From the NCBI GenBank assembly GCA_027451565.1, contig DAIDJC010000065.1, positions 334 through 12,908 on the forward strand: a stretch of 12,575 nt of DNA, written 5' to 3'. The stretch's first letter is position 1, and each line of letters starts with the position of its first letter. A program made the position numbers and the translations under genes. The notes below the pieces were generated by a model. It did not search any database and had not been told where the DNA came from. It was given only the letters and a program-made list of their open reading frames with translations. Of the stretch, positions 7,157-12,575 are shown piece by piece. The stretch is from Limisphaerales bacterium. GTDB lineage: Bacteria > Verrucomicrobiota > Verrucomicrobiia > Limisphaerales > UBA11358.

Positions 7157-8214
7157 GTCGTCACTTCCAGAAGGGCGCCATGACAACTGAAACCGGCGCC
7201 AAAGGAGGACATCCACCAAAAACCGTCCGGCACCGAGTCCTGCAATGCCTTTTGTAAAACAAAATAAACCGTGGGGCTGCTGATGTTGCCATACTCCCTC
7301 AATACGGCAGAGCTATGGCGCACATCTTCTGCCGAGAGCCTCAGGTTTTTGCGCAAGGCCAGCAGAACATCACGCCCGCCGGCATGCAGTATCCAGCCTC
7401 GAATCTGGATGGGCTTCATGTTTGCCTCGGCAAGCATGGCTTGGAGCAATCGCCCCGCAGCCGCACCGGCCACCTCGGGCACCTGCGGCAGCAGGATGTT
7501 GCGCAACATCCCATTTTTGTGGCTGAACCGCAAAATATCGCGCTGGCTTGGATCAAGGTGGGAAGCGGAATTGAGCCACTCGATACGCCGGTTTTGACGC
7601 GGCGGATCCCTCTCCAGAACGGCGGCGCCTGCGCCATCGCCAAAAAGACAGGCACTGATCAGCACTCCGGGATCGTTATCCAGAAAAAATGCGGCGCTGC
7701 AAACCTCCACGCAAATGGAAAGAACCCGATTGGCTTTTCCTCCTGCAAGCAGGGCATCCGCTGTCCGCAGATTGGGAAGGGCCGCCCCGCATCCCTGGCC
7801 GACCAGGTCCAATGCCAAAATTCCGGGTTTCATCCGCAATTGCTCGCACACATAACTCGTCAGGCCCGGACACAAATAACCCGTGCAGGTGCTCACCAAC
7901 AGCGCATCCATTTCGGAACCTTTAAAGCCAGCCTGATCCAGGGCCTTTTGGGCCGCCTCCACGGCCAATGCAGGGGCATGAAGCGCAAACCGCTCTTGAA
8001 GCCGGTCGGGATTTGATAAAAAAACCTCCTCCAAAGCCCCCAAGGCCAGGTGCCTGGAGGCTATTCCGTTGTCACCGCATAAAACCTTTTTCAGGATGGC
8101 TCTTGAACGCGGGGTCAGGTCGCCAAACTGGGGGGAACATTGAATTGCCTGCCATCCCTGCTTTTGATCGTACCGTTGCGTTGGAGCTGCAATGCCAATG
8201 CCAGTGATAAACAC
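7153..8214 (-). CDS. Type III polyketide synthase
   Basis: A 353-residue chalcone-synthase-type enzyme that extends an acyl starter with malonyl-CoA and cyclises the product. The catalytic triad is visible: Cys142 in LVGQGCGAALPN, His277 in GWILHAGG and Asn310 in EYGNISSPT. The C-terminal SFGAGFS loop corresponds to GFGPG of plant chalcone synthase. Length is typical (350-390). Bacterial enzymes of this kind make alkylpyrones, alkylresorcinols or tetrahydroxynaphthalene; the product cannot be read from sequence, but the partner methyltransferase and flavoprotein favour a modified phenolic lipid or quinone. It is the first gene of a tight three-gene operon. Start is a GTG at 8214, chosen because the protein then begins with the expected first strand (FITGIGIAAP) and an in-frame stop lies a few codons upstream. 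A 256-base gap upstream must hold the promoter. Confidence 0.92.
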   Translation of the reverse strand: MFITGIGIAAPTQRYDQKQGWQAIQCSPQFGDLTPRSRAILKKVLCGDNGIASRHLALGALEEVFLSNPDRLQERFALHAPALAVEAAQKALDQAGFKGSEMDALLVSTCTGYLCPGLTSYVCEQLRMKPGILALDLVGQGCGAALPNLRTADALLAGGKANRVLSICVEVCSAAFFLDNDPGVLISACLFGDGAGAAVLERDPPRQNRRIEWLNSASHLDPSQRDILRFSHKNGMLRNILLPQVPEVAGAAAGRLLQAMLAEANMKPIQIRGWILHAGGRDVLLALRKNLRLSAEDVRHSSAVLREYGNISSPTVYFVLQKALQDSVPDGFWWMSSFGAGFSCHGALLEVTT

Positions 8215-8470
8215 AATGGCAGTAATGTACTACGAAATCCCATTTCGCGCCAGCAAGCCATTGAAACTTTTCCAATGACAAAAGAATGAACCTCTCCACT
8301 TCCAGCCTCCCCCCTTCAAAAGCCACAAGCAGACTTGGGGAATGAGTCAACTATCTGGGGATCATGCCACCTTGCCCCTCTTGAAACAGGCGAATCTTCC
8401 AGCCAAATACTCTGTACTCTGCCAAAAGTTCCTGCCGACGCCATGCATGATTCAATTCCAAAGCAAACCA
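8215..8470. other. Intergenic gap upstream of the polyketide synthase operon
   Basis: 256 bases between the receiver gene and the type III PKS gene, both on the minus strand. It should hold the terminator of the first and promoter of the second. I found no strong hairpin with T-tract and no convincing -35/-10 pair. Plus-strand frames here are shadows. Confidence 0.3.
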
Positions 8471-8914
8471 TCAGGTGGAAGTCAATTTGGCGTTTTCTTT
8501 TTGAGCCAGCGTGGTTTTGATGATTCCAAGAAGACTGTCATGATTGATCGGTTTGCTGAAGAAACCTACCGCACCACATTTGGTCGCGCGTTCCTTAATA
8601 CTGGGATCATCATTTCCGGTGATGACCAGGATGGGAATTTCCTTGGCCGCATCAAGCCGGCCAAACCAGTCCATGATCTTGAACCCGTCCCACGGGATCC
8701 CAATAACCTCCGGAGGAAAAGTGAGGTCCAAAAGGATGAGGTCAGGCGATTCTTTGCGAACCAGAGCCACCGCTTCAGTGCCGTCCATGGCGGCAACAAC
8801 CCTGTACCCTGCCCCTTCGAGCTTTAGGGAAAGCGTTTTGATGACAATTTCGTTGTCATCCACCACAAGAATGGTTTTTCGCGGGGCGTTTGCAGGGTCA
8901 ATGTTCATATACAT
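8471..8914 (-). CDS. Stand-alone CheY-like response regulator receiver protein
   Basis: A 147-residue single-domain receiver. It has the acidic pair D19-D20 (LVVDDNE), the phosphoacceptor D63 (LILLDLTFP), the switch Thr at T99 (VITGND) and the conserved K121-P122 (FFSKPI). There is no DNA-binding or enzyme domain, so it signals by protein contact or passes phosphate within a relay. The loop after the phosphorylation site is longer than usual (FPPEVIGIPWDGFKIMDWF, about 66-84), where most receivers have a short PxxxG turn. No histidine kinase is in the window, so it is an orphan here. It lies upstream of the polyketide synthase gene in the same direction, 256 bases away, and is divergent from menG. 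The ATG at 8914 or the one at 8908 could start it; neither has a clear ribosome site. Confidence 0.92.
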   Translation of the reverse strand: MYMNIDPANAPRKTILVVDDNEIVIKTLSLKLEGAGYRVVAAMDGTEAVALVRKESPDLILLDLTFPPEVIGIPWDGFKIMDWFGRLDAAKEIPILVITGNDDPSIKERATKCGAVGFFSKPINHDSLLGIIKTTLAQKENAKLTST

Positions 8915-9141
8915 AATGGTAACGATCCAAACGTGCCAGATCGATACCTAAATGCAGCAATTGGAATACCAAACGATCATTGGATTTCATGAAACCAAGC
9001 TCTGGAGCCGAGATGAACGCGGGAGGATTGTTGAAATTCCGCCCTGCGGCAAGCTTTGCCTGCGGCATGCTATATGTTGAATGATAACATTTTATTAATA
9101 TCCATTCTTGCGCTTTGCCTCGACCTCGGTATGGGTCTAGC

Positions 9142-9882
9142 ATGTGGGTTGTGAGCAATACCTACTATGTGGCTGGCGAAGAGCGGGCGGCAAAGGTGAA
9201 TGACCTGTTTGCACGCATTGCGCGTCGTTACGATTTATTGAATGACCTGCAAAGTTTTGGTTTGCACAGAAATTGGAAGCATCGCGTCGTGAATCTGGCC
9301 AATGTCCAGCATCATGACAAGGCGCTGGATTTGTGTTGCGGAACCGGCGATATCAGTTTTGCACTGGCTGCGAAAGGCGCTGAAACGGTGGGGCTGGATT
9401 TCAGCCGGGAAATGCTTGCCGTTGCTCAAAAGCGTGGCAATCCCGAACGCGGCACCAATCCGACCTTTATCCAGGGGGATGCCCAAAAGCTCCCATTTCC
9501 AGATGCCTCTTTTGATATTGTGACCATGGGTTATGGATTGCGAAATCTGGCAAGTTGGGAGCAAGGTTTGGAGGAAATGTCACGGGTGGCCAAGCCGGGA
9601 GGACGCATCGTTGTTCTTGATTTTGGCAAACCGGCCAATTCACTCTGGCGAACCGTCTATTTTACCCATCTCAGGATGTCGGTGCCGCTGATAGGCCTGC
9701 TTTTTTGCGGCAACGCATCCGCCTACGCCTATATTTTGGAATCCCTGAAGCATTATCCGGCTCAAAAGGGGGTGGAAGCCCATATGCACAAAATGGGTTT
9801 GGCCCGGATTCAAACCATCAACATACTGGGGGGTGCCATGGCCATCAATTTTGGCCAAAAACCAACCGCTTCTGGACGATAG
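9142..9882 (+). CDS. ubiE: Demethylmenaquinone methyltransferase (MenG/UbiE family)
   Basis: A 246-residue SAM-dependent C-methyltransferase for the last step of menaquinone (or ubiquinone) synthesis. Family hallmarks are present: the N-terminal VNDLFARIARRYDLLNDLQS segment, LHRNWKHRVV, motif I ALDLCCGTGDISFALA, FPDASFDIVTMGYGLRN (the family signature) and RVAKPGGRIVVLDFGKP. The C-terminal part has SLKHYPAQKGVEAHMHKMG and then GGAMAINFG. As no ubiquinone gene is seen and the presumed phylum uses menaquinone, MenG is the likelier role. The open frame begins at a TTG (9115), but the ATG at 9142 starts the conserved protein and is preferred; no strong Shine-Dalgarno site is seen for either. It stands alone, divergent from the receiver gene, with an AT-rich stretch (about 9072-9108) likely to hold its promoter. 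Confidence 0.93.
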   Translation: MWVVSNTYYVAGEERAAKVNDLFARIARRYDLLNDLQSFGLHRNWKHRVVNLANVQHHDKALDLCCGTGDISFALAAKGAETVGLDFSREMLAVAQKRGNPERGTNPTFIQGDAQKLPFPDASFDIVTMGYGLRNLASWEQGLEEMSRVAKPGGRIVVLDFGKPANSLWRTVYFTHLRMSVPLIGLLFCGNASAYAYILESLKHYPAQKGVEAHMHKMGLARIQTINILGGAMAINFGQKPTASGR

Positions 9883-10096
9883 GGCTTCGACAGAAAAGAT
9901 ATGGCAATGGGCAGCGGGACTTTTTGCACCGGGCAAGCTTTTGGTGAAGGCGCAGGCTTGAAAACCTTGCAACTGAACCAAAACAACGACCCAGTCGAAA
10001 AGGACTGAATTTGGTCAAACCAAGCACACCACCGAACCTTTAATGGCAACGCTTTAATGCTGCGCCATTGACTACTTACGGAGCTAATCTTGAAAT
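9883..10096. other. Non-coding gap after menG
   Basis: No supportable gene. A 35-codon plus-strand frame (9901-10008) begins with ATG but has no ribosome site or recognisable sequence. The stretch may already be part of the decayed mobile element to its right. Confidence 0.35.
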
Positions 10097-10441
10097 TTAG
10101 TTTATCCGTGCCGGCAATACCGAATGGTGAGGCAGTCTGGCTTTGATAGACTGCTGGGATGTCAGGGGAATTTGAGGTGAGCGACTTTCCAAGCGGCGGG
10201 CGTTCTGGTCATTGGCGATGGGGCGGTGGGGATTTGGCGGTTGGCCGATGATCGCTTCGGCGCCGCCCAGCGGCCGGTTCAGCAGCCGCAGCGCGGCTTT
10301 GCGATGATACCCGCAGTTGAGGCAAAACTCGTCGGGAATGCAACTCTTGTGCGGCCGTCCGGCGCGTTGATAACGGCCGTGAATTTTGGCCAGACACTCC
10401 CGTTTGAAGGTCAAACTCATAGGCAGGGCTTCGGTAACCAT
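10097..10441 (-). pseudogene. Remnant of an insertion-sequence transposase (N-terminal fragment)
   Basis: Reading on the minus strand, the first 60 or so residues (MSLTFKRECLAKIHGRYQRA, then HKSCIPDEFCLNCGYHRKAALRLLN) resemble the N-terminal helix-turn-helix region of an integrase-core (DDE) transposase family whose members begin with a similar RRYQRAGR..K..ILDEFC...GYHRKYAIRLL pattern. After NRPLGG the frame loses any resemblance and stops at 114 residues, whereas intact transposases of this kind are about 350-450 residues and carry a DDE catalytic domain, absent here. So this is a 5' relic without its catalytic part. The family match is from memory of the pattern, not a search. It lies between menG and the cobalamin riboswitch, reading away from the riboswitch, and its upstream side carries the iterated short motifs listed separately. 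Confidence 0.6.
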
Positions 10442-10442
10442 G

Positions 10443-10566
10443 AATAGGAGTCAACGTATCGGCAGACACCCTGTCCAATTTCCAGCCCCGGTAACATTTA
10501 ATTTGAGTCAACGCGGTGGTGTTTTGATTGTCGCTGAATCGGCTTGCCAAAATTCAATTTGGGTCA
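10443..10566 (+). repeat. Three short iterated motifs, 56-57 bases apart
   Basis: AATAGGAGTCA (10443-10453), AATTTGAGTCA (10500-10510) and AATTTGGGTCA (10556-10566) share the pattern AATnnGRGTCA at spacings of 57 and 56 bases, directly upstream of the transposase relic. The first two extend to a shared AACG. Iterated short sites at an element end are typical of transposase binding sites, so this may be one end of the decayed insertion sequence. No inverted partner was found to the left. Confidence 0.4.
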
Positions 10567-10572
10567 TAAAAC

Positions 10573-10600
10573 TTGTCCGCTCTTTGAAAACGGCGGACAA
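10573..10600. other. 8-bp hairpin upstream of the cobalamin riboswitch
   Basis: TTGTCCGC (10573-10580) and GCGGACAA (10593-10600) form a perfect 8-bp stem around a 12-base loop, 15 bases before the riboswitch P1 stem. No T-tract follows. It may be an element-end structure, an operator, or part of the promoter region for the B12 operon. Confidence 0.35.
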
Positions 10601-10615
10601 ATGTTCGCTTTGAAT

Positions 10616-10755
10616 GCAGTCAAATGTCAGGGAACCCGGTGTGAATCCGGGACGGTTGCGCCACTGTAACGGCTACAAATTCCGATGCCACTGTTCGCAA
10701 GAACGGGAAGGTGGAATGAGGTCTGAAGCCGAAGTCAGGATACCAGTTTGATTGC
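10616..10755 (+). ncRNA. Cobalamin (B12) riboswitch
   Basis: The conserved core of the cobalamin riboswitch is plain: CCGGTGTGAATCCGG (10636-10650), GCGCCACTGTAA (10658-10669), GCCACTG (10687-10693), a GTTC-GCAA-GAAC hairpin (10693-10704), GGGAAGGTGG (10705-10714), and the B12 box AAGCCGAAGTCAGGATACC (10726-10744). The ends are fixed by a P1 helix: GCAGTCAAA (10616-10624) pairs along all nine positions with TTTGATTGC (10747-10755), one pair being G-U. It binds adenosyl- or related cobalamins and normally turns off downstream genes when B12 is abundant. Downstream lie the broken secreted-protein gene, the DUF71 ATPase and a membrane protein, all on the same strand. Confidence 0.95.
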
Positions 10756-10763
10756 GCTCGTCG

Positions 10764-10840
10764 GACTCCGGATGTTTTCGGAGTCACTTCTCCGTCAATG
10801 AGAAGGATGAGGCCAGCCTGACGGATTGTTTTTCGTCAGG
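10764..10840 (+). promoter_or_regulatory. Probable expression platform of the riboswitch with candidate terminator
   Basis: Three stems follow the aptamer. GACTCCG (10764-10770) pairs with CGGAGTC (10779-10785). TCCGTCA (10791-10797) pairs with TGACGGA (10819-10825), followed by TTGTTTTT, like an intrinsic terminator, though its loop is long. CCTGACG (10817-10823) pairs with CGTCAGG (10834-10840) and would exclude the second stem because they share 10819-10823. CTTCTC/GAGAAG (10787-10792 with 10800-10805) also competes with the second. This suggests switching by termination; not proven. Confidence 0.45.
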
Positions 10841-10969
10841 ATTCGTCGGATGCCTTCATTCCCCGTATTGCCGGAGTCTGGAGGTTTTTTATTTTCAGGC
10901 TTCGCGCTGGTCTCGCAACTAAAACCGTTTCGTGATTTTTATTCCCGGAACAGAAATGAAAGATCAGCG

Positions 10970-11686
10970 TTGAAAAAAATCCGTTCGCTGGCGTTTGCCG
11001 GCCTGTTCGTCCTGTCCGCCGCCCACGCAACCACTGTCACTGAAATTTTTACCAATAACCCGTCGCAGGACGGCTGGCAGATATTCGGCGACACCAACCT
11101 GTTTGAGTTCGATTATTTTCCCGATGGGGACTATGAGCCGTCCATTGACGCCTCGATGGCCGACATGACGGTGACAGTCACAAATGAGAGTGATTTTTAT
11201 TTTGCCTATGACAATCTGCCGCTGGCCATCGGCGTAACGTATCATGTCATTCTCACGCATGCCGCCGGGGTGCCGACCATTAGCGGGGCGGTTTGACCAA
11301 TGGCCAAAGTTACACCTCGTTGCCAAATGTTTATGCCGGTCCCATTACCGAATTCCGACTTGATACCATCGCGGTCAGCAGCTATTCCGCTGCGGGGGAT
11401 ACTTTCGGCGACTCGCTCCTTGCTCACGGCACGGTGGACAACTTGGTCGTCACCCTGCCCGCCGCCCCCAATTCAAAACCTGACCCGCGCGTTCAGCAAC
11501 GGCCTCTGGCAGGAACAATTCATCAGCCGGAGCAACTGGCTATACACGCTCGATCGTACGGAAAATTTTGTTTCGTGGACTGACGTTTCCGCTGCAGTCA
11601 GTGGCAACGGAACAAATTTGTTTTTGCAGGACATAAATCCGCCGACGGACAAGGCTTTTCATAGCGTGCGCGCAGCACGACCCTAA
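10970..11686 (+). pseudogene. Secreted protein of unknown function, first gene of the B12 operon, interrupted by two frameshifts
   Basis: A TTG at 10970 starts a protein with a clear signal peptide: MKKIRS, then LAFAGLFVLSAAHA with cleavage near AHA. The mature part is rich in Asp, Thr and aromatics (WQIFGDTN, FEFDYFPDGDY, YFAYDN), as in beta-sandwich surface proteins. The frame stops at 11296 after ISGAV, but the neighbouring frame continues with TNGQSYTSLPN...GDSLLAHGTVDNLVVTLP, and the first frame resumes at about 11470 with IQNLTRAFSNG...FHSVRAARP, ending at 11686. Restoring one T at the TTT run (11292-11294) and removing one C from the CCCCC run (11465-11469) gives a single frame of about 238 codons. 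Its TAA overlaps the ATG of the DUF71 gene by one base, which argues that the full frame is the real gene. Either it decayed recently or the sequence has two homopolymer errors. Family unrecognised beyond secreted; it may serve B12 capture, by position only. Confidence 0.75.
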
Positions 11687-12432
11687 TGACCACCAAAGAA
11701 AAAATCGTTTTTTGCTGGAGCGGCGGCAAAGATTCCGCACTCGCGCTGAACCGCGTTTTGCAGGACGACCGCTACGAAGTGGCCACGCTGTTGACGACGT
11801 GCAACGAGCATTTCCAGCGCGTCTCCATGCACGGCGTGCGCCTGGAATTGCTCGACGCGCAGGCCGAGGCCATCGGGTTGCCACTGGAAAAAGTGTTTGT
11901 CAGCCAGCGCAGTTCCAACGAGGAATATCAGCAGAAAATGTCCGCCTGCCTGCTCGCCCACAAGGCACGCGGCGTGACCGCCTGCGCGTTCGGTGACATT
12001 TTCCTCGAAGACCTCAAGCGTTGGCGGGAGGAAAATCTGGCGAAGGTCGGTCTGCGCGGAATTTTTCCGCTTTGGAAAATTGATTCACGCGAACTCATCC
12101 GCGAATTTATCGCGCTCGGCTTTGGCACGGTCATCTGCTGCACAAACGATGCGTATCTCGGCGAAGACGCCGTAGGCCGCAACATTGACGCGGACTTCAT
12201 CGCGTCGCTGCCGCCGGAGATTGACGTGTGCGGCGAGAATGGCGAGTTCCATTCCTTCGCCTTCGCCGGGCCGGTTTTCAAACAGCCGGTGAGATTCAAG
12301 GTTGGTGAAAAAGTTTATCGTCCGGTCGAAGTCACGCATCCGAGCGATTCCAATTCATCCTACGTCTGCCCGTCCGGTCCACGCCGCACGAAAGGATTTT
12401 GGTTTTGCGATTTGCTGCCCGACAAAAACTGA
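11686..12432 (+). CDS. DUF71/COG2102 PP-loop ATPase (Dph6-like), probable B12-salvage subgroup
   Basis: A 248-residue adenine-nucleotide alpha-hydrolase. The PP-loop SGGKDS (residues 12-17) binds ATP. Family motifs follow: MHGVR, GDIFLEDLKRWREENL (about 103-118), GIFPLWKIDSRELIREFI, and CGENGEFHSFAFAGPVF near the C-terminus, the DUF71 signature CGENGEFHT-like block. In archaea and eukaryotes the family member Dph6 amidates diphthine on elongation factor 2. Bacteria lack diphthamide, and comparative genomics (de Crecy-Lagard and colleagues, 2012) proposed that some bacterial members take part in B12 salvage. The cobalamin riboswitch upstream and the shared operon here support that. The ATG overlaps the TAA of the preceding gene (TAATG), so translation is probably coupled. 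The exact reaction is unknown; automatic annotation as diphthine-ammonia ligase would mislead. Confidence 0.92.
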   Translation: MTTKEKIVFCWSGGKDSALALNRVLQDDRYEVATLLTTCNEHFQRVSMHGVRLELLDAQAEAIGLPLEKVFVSQRSSNEEYQQKMSACLLAHKARGVTACAFGDIFLEDLKRWREENLAKVGLRGIFPLWKIDSRELIREFIALGFGTVICCTNDAYLGEDAVGRNIDADFIASLPPEIDVCGENGEFHSFAFAGPVFKQPVRFKVGEKVYRPVEVTHPSDSNSSYVCPSGPRRTKGFWFCDLLPDKN

Positions 12433-12456
12433 ATCAAATTTACCAACCACCAAACC

Positions 12457-12463
12457 AGAAGGA
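12457..12463 (+). promoter_or_regulatory. Shine-Dalgarno site of the last gene
   Basis: AGAAGGA lies six bases before the ATG at 12470, one of the few strong ribosome sites in the window. It fixes the start of the truncated membrane-protein gene. Confidence 0.7.
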
Positions 12464-12469
12464 AAAAAT

Positions 12470-12575
12470 ATGAACAAACCTCGATTCATCATGCTTGCCA
12501 TAATGATACTGGCGGCTGCCGCCTCACGATTGATTCCGCATCCGCCTGACTTCACGCCCATTGCCGCCGTCGCGC
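12470..12575 (+). CDS. Small membrane protein (DUF6580/ECF-S-like), N-terminal part only
   Basis: The first 35 codons are in the window; the gene runs off the right edge. It starts MNKPRFIMLAIMILAAAASR, then LIPHPPDFTPIAAVA. The hydrophobic helix followed by SRLIPHPPDFTPIAA matches the beginning I associate with small polytopic proteins annotated as DUF6580 or as ECF-transporter S-component-like. It lies 37 bases after the DUF71 stop with a strong ribosome site and no hairpin between, so it is probably in the same riboswitch-controlled operon. A role in uptake of cobalamin or a precursor is an inference from this position; the rest of the sequence is needed to count membrane segments. Confidence 0.7.
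   Translation, partial: MNKPRFIMLAIMILAAAASRLIPHPPDFTPIAAVA

Noticed and set aside
7315..8016. Plus-strand frame of 233 residues inside the polyketide synthase gene
   Set aside because: Antisense shadow; the minus strand has the full catalytic triad of a type III PKS.
9901..10008. Plus-strand 35-codon frame after menG
   Set aside because: Short, no ribosome site, no similarity I recognise.
10613..10622. Fourth copy of the iterated AATnnGRGTCA motif
   Set aside because: AATGCAGTCA is one base short, and its GCAGTCA part is explained by the riboswitch P1 helix.
11686..12432. True diphthine-ammonia ligase function
   Set aside because: Diphthamide is not known in bacteria, and the B12 riboswitch context favours the B12-linked subgroup of DUF71.
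1..12575. CRISPR array, tRNA or rRNA genes
   Set aside because: No regularly spaced identical repeats of suitable length and no tRNA- or rRNA-like sequence was seen on either strand by reading.

Overview
The window reads as chromosomal DNA of a Gram-negative, menaquinone-using bacterium. The best guess is Verrucomicrobiota or a relative. The reasons are a UbiE/MenG methyltransferase, a periplasmic TlpA-type thioredoxin, a secreted protein of a type I associate with that group under B12 control, and mixed use of ATG, GTG and TTG starts with weak Shine-Dalgarno sites. This assignment is inference; there is no rRNA or other firm marker.

Layout. (a) 1-347 holds no gene I can support. (b) 3098-348, minus strand: an apparent three-gene operon of a zinc-ribbon membrane protein, a radical SAM enzyme of the MJ0619/tetraether-synthase (Tes) type, and an Lgt-family membrane protein whose catalytic motif is altered. 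Together they suggest a lipid- or lipoprotein-modifying system. (c) 3099-3651 is a 550-base divergent intergenic region. (d) 3652-4605, plus strand: an HDOD regulator, convergent with (e) a TlpA-like thioredoxin (5240-4698), with a perfect 11-bp hairpin between them. (f) 8214-5430, minus strand: a tight operon of type III polyketide synthase, class I methyltransferase and FAD oxidoreductase, joined by two 4-base ATGA overlaps; this is a phenolic-lipid or alkylquinone type of cluster. (g) 8914-8471, minus strand: a stand-alone receiver protein. (h) 9142-9882, plus strand: menG/ubiE.

(i) About 10.0-10.6 kb holds a decayed insertion-sequence remnant (N-terminal transposase fragment plus short iterated motifs). 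(j) From 10616 to the right edge is a B12 locus: a clear cobalamin riboswitch, a secreted protein broken by two compensating 1-base indels, a DUF71/COG2102 (Dph6-like) PP-loop ATPase whose start overlaps the preceding stop, and the beginning of a small membrane protein. The riboswitch and gene order fit the published proposal that bacterial DUF71 proteins serve B12 salvage rather than diphthamide synthesis.

The two systems most worth attention are the Tes-like radical SAM plus atypical Lgt operon and the riboswitch-led DUF71 operon. The right-hand locus looks richer in GC than the left part, and the insertion-sequence remnant lies at the transition.
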